The position numbers and the translations under genes are program-made. 8,384 bases of DNA, from NCBI GenBank assembly GCA_028683635.1, contig JAQUHL010000065.1:1-8384 (forward strand), written 5' to 3'. The notes below the pieces were generated by a model. It was given only the letters and a program-made list of their open reading frames with translations, did no database searches and was not told the DNA's origin. This DNA comes from Candidatus Cloacimonadota bacterium. Lineage in GTDB: Bacteria > Cloacimonadota > Cloacimonadia > Cloacimonadales > Cloacimonadaceae. Numbering within the stretch: the first letter of the stretch is position 1; every line of letters starts with the position of its first letter. This document shows positions 6,193 through 8,384 of the stretch, in pieces.

Positions 6193-7171
6193 TATAGATA
6201 TCACCGTTCAAATCAATCAGATTAAGCTGGATACACAGAGGTTGAAAACCGAAATTGCCAAAGTGATAATTGGTCAGGACAGGGTGATAGATCAAGTTTT
6301 GATCGGGCTGTTTGCCAATGGGCACATCCTGATCGAAGGAGTGCCTGGCCTGGCAAAAACATTGATCATCCAGTCCATTGCCAAAGCTCTGAATCTCAGC
6401 TTCAGCCGCATCCAGTTCACTCCGGATCTCATGCCCTCCGATATCACCGGCACAGATATCCTGGTCTCGTCACCACAAGGAGAAAGCAAACAGTTTCAGT
6501 ATCTTAAGGGCCCCATCTTTGCCAATATCATCCTGGCAGACGAGATCAACCGCACTCCTCCCAAAACCCAGGCTGCCCTGCTCCAGGCCATGCAGGAATA
6601 CCAGATCACTTCTGGCACCAAGACCTGGGATCTGAAGCTACCCTTTATCGTGATGGCCACTCAGAATCCCATCGAACAGGAAGGAACCTACCCTCTGCCG
6701 GAAGCGCAGTTGGATAGATTTATGTTCTATATCACCATCGATTATCCCACTTTTGAAGAAGAGATCAGGATTGCCCGCTACACTACCCAGGATGCTCAAC
6801 CCGAAATCAACCCGGTGCTGAGTGCCCAGCAGATTATCGAATACCAGCATCTCATCCGCAAACTGCCAGTGAGTGATCACGTATTGAGCTATGCAGTCAA
6901 GCTCGCCCGCAGCACCCGCCCCAAGGACCAGGAAGCCAGCGCAGACACAAAAAAATGGATAACCTGGGGAGCAGGGCCGAGAGCTTCGCAGTACCTGATC
7001 CTGGCAGCCAAAACCAGGGCTGCTCTGGAGGGAAGGCTCACCCCTTCCGAAGAGGATGTTGCCAGGGTGGCAGAGATAGTCCTCCAACACAGGATCCTGG
7101 TATCCTTTGCTGCCGAAGCGGAAGGAATCAGACCCAGCGATATAATCAAAACACTTTTGGAGAAATCATGA
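6185..7171 (+). CDS. MoxR-family AAA+ ATPase
   Basis: The 328-aa protein matches MoxR/RavA-type AAA+ chaperone ATPases, which assemble or activate partner proteins, typically with VWA domains. Motifs: Walker A GVPGLAKT (52-59), the RIQFTPDLMPSDITG block (75-89), Walker B IILADEINR (115-123), TPPKTQAALLQAMQE (124-138), sensor 1 ATQNPIEQEGTYPLPEAQLD (158-177, Asn161) and Arg178 of LDRF as the likely arginine finger. The lid domain carries WGAGPRASQYLI, the usual sensor 2 region. All key residues are present, so it should hydrolyse ATP. Length is normal for the family. It begins 8 bases inside the membrane-protein gene and its stop overlaps the next ATG (ATGA). DUF58 and VWA genes that usually follow MoxR are absent here; the partner may be elsewhere. 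Confidence 0.95.
   Translation: MSDIDITVQINQIKLDTQRLKTEIAKVIIGQDRVIDQVLIGLFANGHILIEGVPGLAKTLIIQSIAKALNLSFSRIQFTPDLMPSDITGTDILVSSPQGESKQFQYLKGPIFANIILADEINRTPPKTQAALLQAMQEYQITSGTKTWDLKLPFIVMATQNPIEQEGTYPLPEAQLDRFMFYITIDYPTFEEEIRIARYTTQDAQPEINPVLSAQQIIEYQHLIRKLPVSDHVLSYAVKLARSTRPKDQEASADTKKWITWGAGPRASQYLILAAKTRAALEGRLTPSEEDVARVAEIVLQHRILVSFAAEAEGIRPSDIIKTLLEKS
7159..7162 (+). promoter_or_regulatory. Ribosome binding site GGAG that decides the propeller start
   Basis: GGAG lies 5 bases before ATG 7168. This start gives a classic signal peptide, whereas the open frame could be extended upstream to 6955 only through the MoxR coding region, with no signal and no site. The ATG at 7168 is therefore chosen. 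Confidence 0.7.
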
Positions 7172-8103
7172 AACAAAGATTGATCTTGTCATTGATCCTG
7201 ATGTACCTTGGGATAAACCTTATTGCTCTGGATAACAGATATCTGACACCCATTTCCCACATCAAGAACTCCCCGGCATATTCGATCTTCGCCGCCGACC
7301 AAAAGGTGATTATCTCCGCGCCCAATCAGTTGTGGATATGGTCAATGTTCAATCCCTGGCGACCCCAGCTCGATGCTTCCTATTTTTCCACATCAGTTAT
7401 CGAGGATTATGATCTGATGGCGGGGAAATACCTCTACATCTGCAGTAGGGAACCTACCAACAACGTCTTTGAGATCGATTCCCTGAATACCTATGGAAAG
7501 ATCTATTTCCCTTACCAGGTAACCGGGGATAAGATCACCAGAGAGGGCTCGCTGCTCTTCGTGGCAGACCAGGCGAGGGGGATCGACATTCTCGATATTG
7601 GCAGCGGTGGGGGCAGAGAGATCAAAAGCGTGTTCTCCGAAAAATGGGGAATCCGGGATTTCATCGCCCAGTATCCTTATATCTATGCGCTGAATGATTT
7701 TGGGTTTGTAACCATCGATATCTCAGATCTGCAATTTCCGCTTAGTTTGGGCAGGAATTATCAGATCTCCGATGCTAGAATCATCCGCAAAAATGGCGAT
7801 GTTCTCTGGATCGGTGCCGGCAAAAACCTAATGGCTATCAATACCCAGGATCTCAGCAATCCCACCTTTATAAATCAGTTTCGCTTTGCCTATGATATCA
7901 CCGATCTGGAGATCAAGGACAATCGTGCCTACGTCGTCCTCGGCTATGGCGGATTGAGAATCCTGGAGATCAGCAAACCCTTGAATATCCAGGAACTTTC
8001 CTGGATAAACCTGCAATATGGCGTCCTCGACGTTGCCCTGGAAAATGACTTTATCTACCTCGCACTGGGAAAAGACGGATGGATGATCTATGAATATCGA
8101 TGA
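7168..8103 (+). CDS. Exported LVIVD-like beta-propeller repeat protein
   Basis: The 311-aa product starts with a signal peptide (MKQRLILSLILMYLGINLIA, likely cleavage near residues 20-22), so it should be periplasmic or surface-exposed. The mature part shows LVIVD-like propeller repeats of about 40-45 residues, with units of the form 'observed value - name of the quantity - IDISD/ILEIS - position of next unit'. The clearest are LLFVADQARGIDILDIG (129-145), YIYALNDFGFVTIDISD (171-187), VLWIGAGKNLMAINTQDLSN (212-231), AYVVLGYGGLRILEISKP (254-271) and IYLALGKDGWMIYEY (296-310). Such proteins usually bind other proteins or polysaccharide rather than catalyse. It is the last gene of the operon, with its ATG overlapping the MoxR stop, so the two may act together. 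A hairpin 34 bases after the stop may mark the transcript end. Exact repeat count is uncertain. Confidence 0.8.
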   Translation: MKQRLILSLILMYLGINLIALDNRYLTPISHIKNSPAYSIFAADQKVIISAPNQLWIWSMFNPWRPQLDASYFSTSVIEDYDLMAGKYLYICSREPTNNVFEIDSLNTYGKIYFPYQVTGDKITREGSLLFVADQARGIDILDIGSGGGREIKSVFSEKWGIRDFIAQYPYIYALNDFGFVTIDISDLQFPLSLGRNYQISDARIIRKNGDVLWIGAGKNLMAINTQDLSNPTFINQFRFAYDITDLEIKDNRAYVVLGYGGLRILEISKPLNIQELSWINLQYGVLDVALENDFIYLALGKDGWMIYEYR

Positions 8104-8137
8104 TGGTTATCATTTCGCAAAAATGAAATTAATGCTC

Positions 8138-8164
8138 CCGCACCGCGAAGACATAGCGGTGCGG
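8138..8164 (+). terminator. GC-rich hairpin after the operon, possible terminator
   Basis: CCGCACCGC (8138-8146) is the exact reverse complement of GCGGTGCGG (8156-8164), separated by a 9-base loop, and it begins 34 bases after the last stop codon. Position and stem strength suit transcript end or 3' protection. However, there is no T-run directly behind it, only AAATTTTC 10 bases further on, so it is not a classic intrinsic terminator; it could be Rho-dependent or a stabilising structure. Confidence 0.4.
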
Positions 8165-8253
8165 AAACCCGACAAATTTTCTATCACTATTTGCCATTAA
8201 CTCCTCACTAATTTTCCTGCGACGTGCTCCCTTTCTATATATACGACATTTAT

Positions 8254-8275
8254 GGGGTCAGGCTCAAGTTTGACA
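8254..8275 (+). repeat. GGGGTCAGGCTC...TTTGACA motif, resembling REP/RAYT-type element ends
   Basis: The block starts GGGGTCAGGCTC at 8254 and ends in TTTGACA at 8275. GGGGTCAGG followed by a few bases and TTGACA recalls the conserved block often found beside REP-associated IS200-like (RAYT) transposase genes. No transposase is visible and I cannot search, so this is a similarity from memory only. GTCA/TGAC at 8257-8260 and 8271-8274 can also pair, giving a small dyad. Confidence 0.3.
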
Positions 8276-8384
8276 GCACGATTTTGTATAATACATACAG
8301 ACAGGTGTTTACAACCTGGAAAAAAGTTGTTGGCACAACAAACCCTTTTGGAATGGTTCGTTTTAGTTAAATGGCTATTGATTT

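Noticed and set aside
6638..7090. 150-codon open frame on the minus strand opposite moxR
   Set aside because: The + strand MoxR motifs cover this whole region; the minus frame shows no family signature.
6955..7167. Upstream extension of the propeller gene
   Set aside because: This part is the MoxR coding region read in another frame; the ATG at 7168 has GGAG and a signal peptide directly after it.
8110..8126. TCATTT/AAATGA hairpin after the last gene
   Set aside because: The 6-bp stem is AT-only apart from one pair, very weak, with no T-run; unlikely to terminate transcription by itself.
8270..8292. TTGACA plus TATAAT as a promoter
   Set aside because: Both boxes are perfect, but only 11 bases apart, far from the 16-18 needed for sigma70; shifted combinations match poorly.
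1..8384. CRISPR arrays, tRNA or rRNA genes, riboswitches
   Set aside because: I saw no regularly spaced direct repeats, cloverleaf, rRNA signature or riboswitch-like leader; the only gap before the operon is 92 bases.

Overview
The window is a gene-dense bacterial chromosomal segment, with every credible gene on the + strand. It begins inside the 3' part of gyrA and ends in about 280 bases of non-coding DNA. Base composition is moderate, slightly AT-rich. Start codons are ATG, GTG and TTG, and several genes have a strong AAGGGAG-type ribosome binding site, so this is a normal bacterial genome. The mix of genes (prenyl synthase-like, CpsB-type phosphatase, MoxR ATPase, exported LVIVD-like propeller) suggests a Gram-negative member of the FCB group, perhaps a candidate phylum such as Cloacimonadota. 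That placement is an inference from protein style only.

Layout. (1) 1-992: C-terminal DNA-wrapping domain of gyrase subunit A, with a very acidic tail. (2) 961-1578: a small exported, probably lipid-anchored protein of unknown function. Its start lies inside the gyrA tail, and it contains a perfect 14-bp inverted repeat. (3) 1579-1670: a short intergenic region with a good sigma70-type promoter candidate. (4) 1671-8103: seven genes packed with gaps of 0-5 bases or overlaps of 1-8 bases, almost certainly one transcript. They encode a prenyl diphosphate synthase homologue with damaged metal-binding motifs, a CpsB/YwqE-type PHP phosphatase, an extended SDR epimerase/dehydratase, a class I methyltransferase, an eight-helix LPG_synthase_TM/AglD-like membrane protein, a MoxR AAA+ ATPase, and an exported beta-propeller-like protein. 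(5) 8104-8384: a GC-rich hairpin just after the operon, followed by AT-rich DNA with small palindromes and a motif resembling the conserved ends of REP/RAYT-type elements. No gene is supported there.

How the genes may work together (inference). The SDR, methyltransferase and LPG_synthase_TM protein look like a set that modifies a lipid or lipid-linked sugar at the membrane. The prenyl synthase homologue could supply or sense an isoprenoid carrier, or act as a non-catalytic subunit. The CpsB-like enzyme could connect the cluster to tyrosine-phosphorylation control of surface polysaccharide. MoxR and the exported propeller would be an assembly ATPase and a periplasmic or surface partner. I do not recognise the seven-gene arrangement as a described system. 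The most interesting points are this cluster, the degenerate prenyl synthase, and MoxR without its usual DUF58/VWA neighbours.
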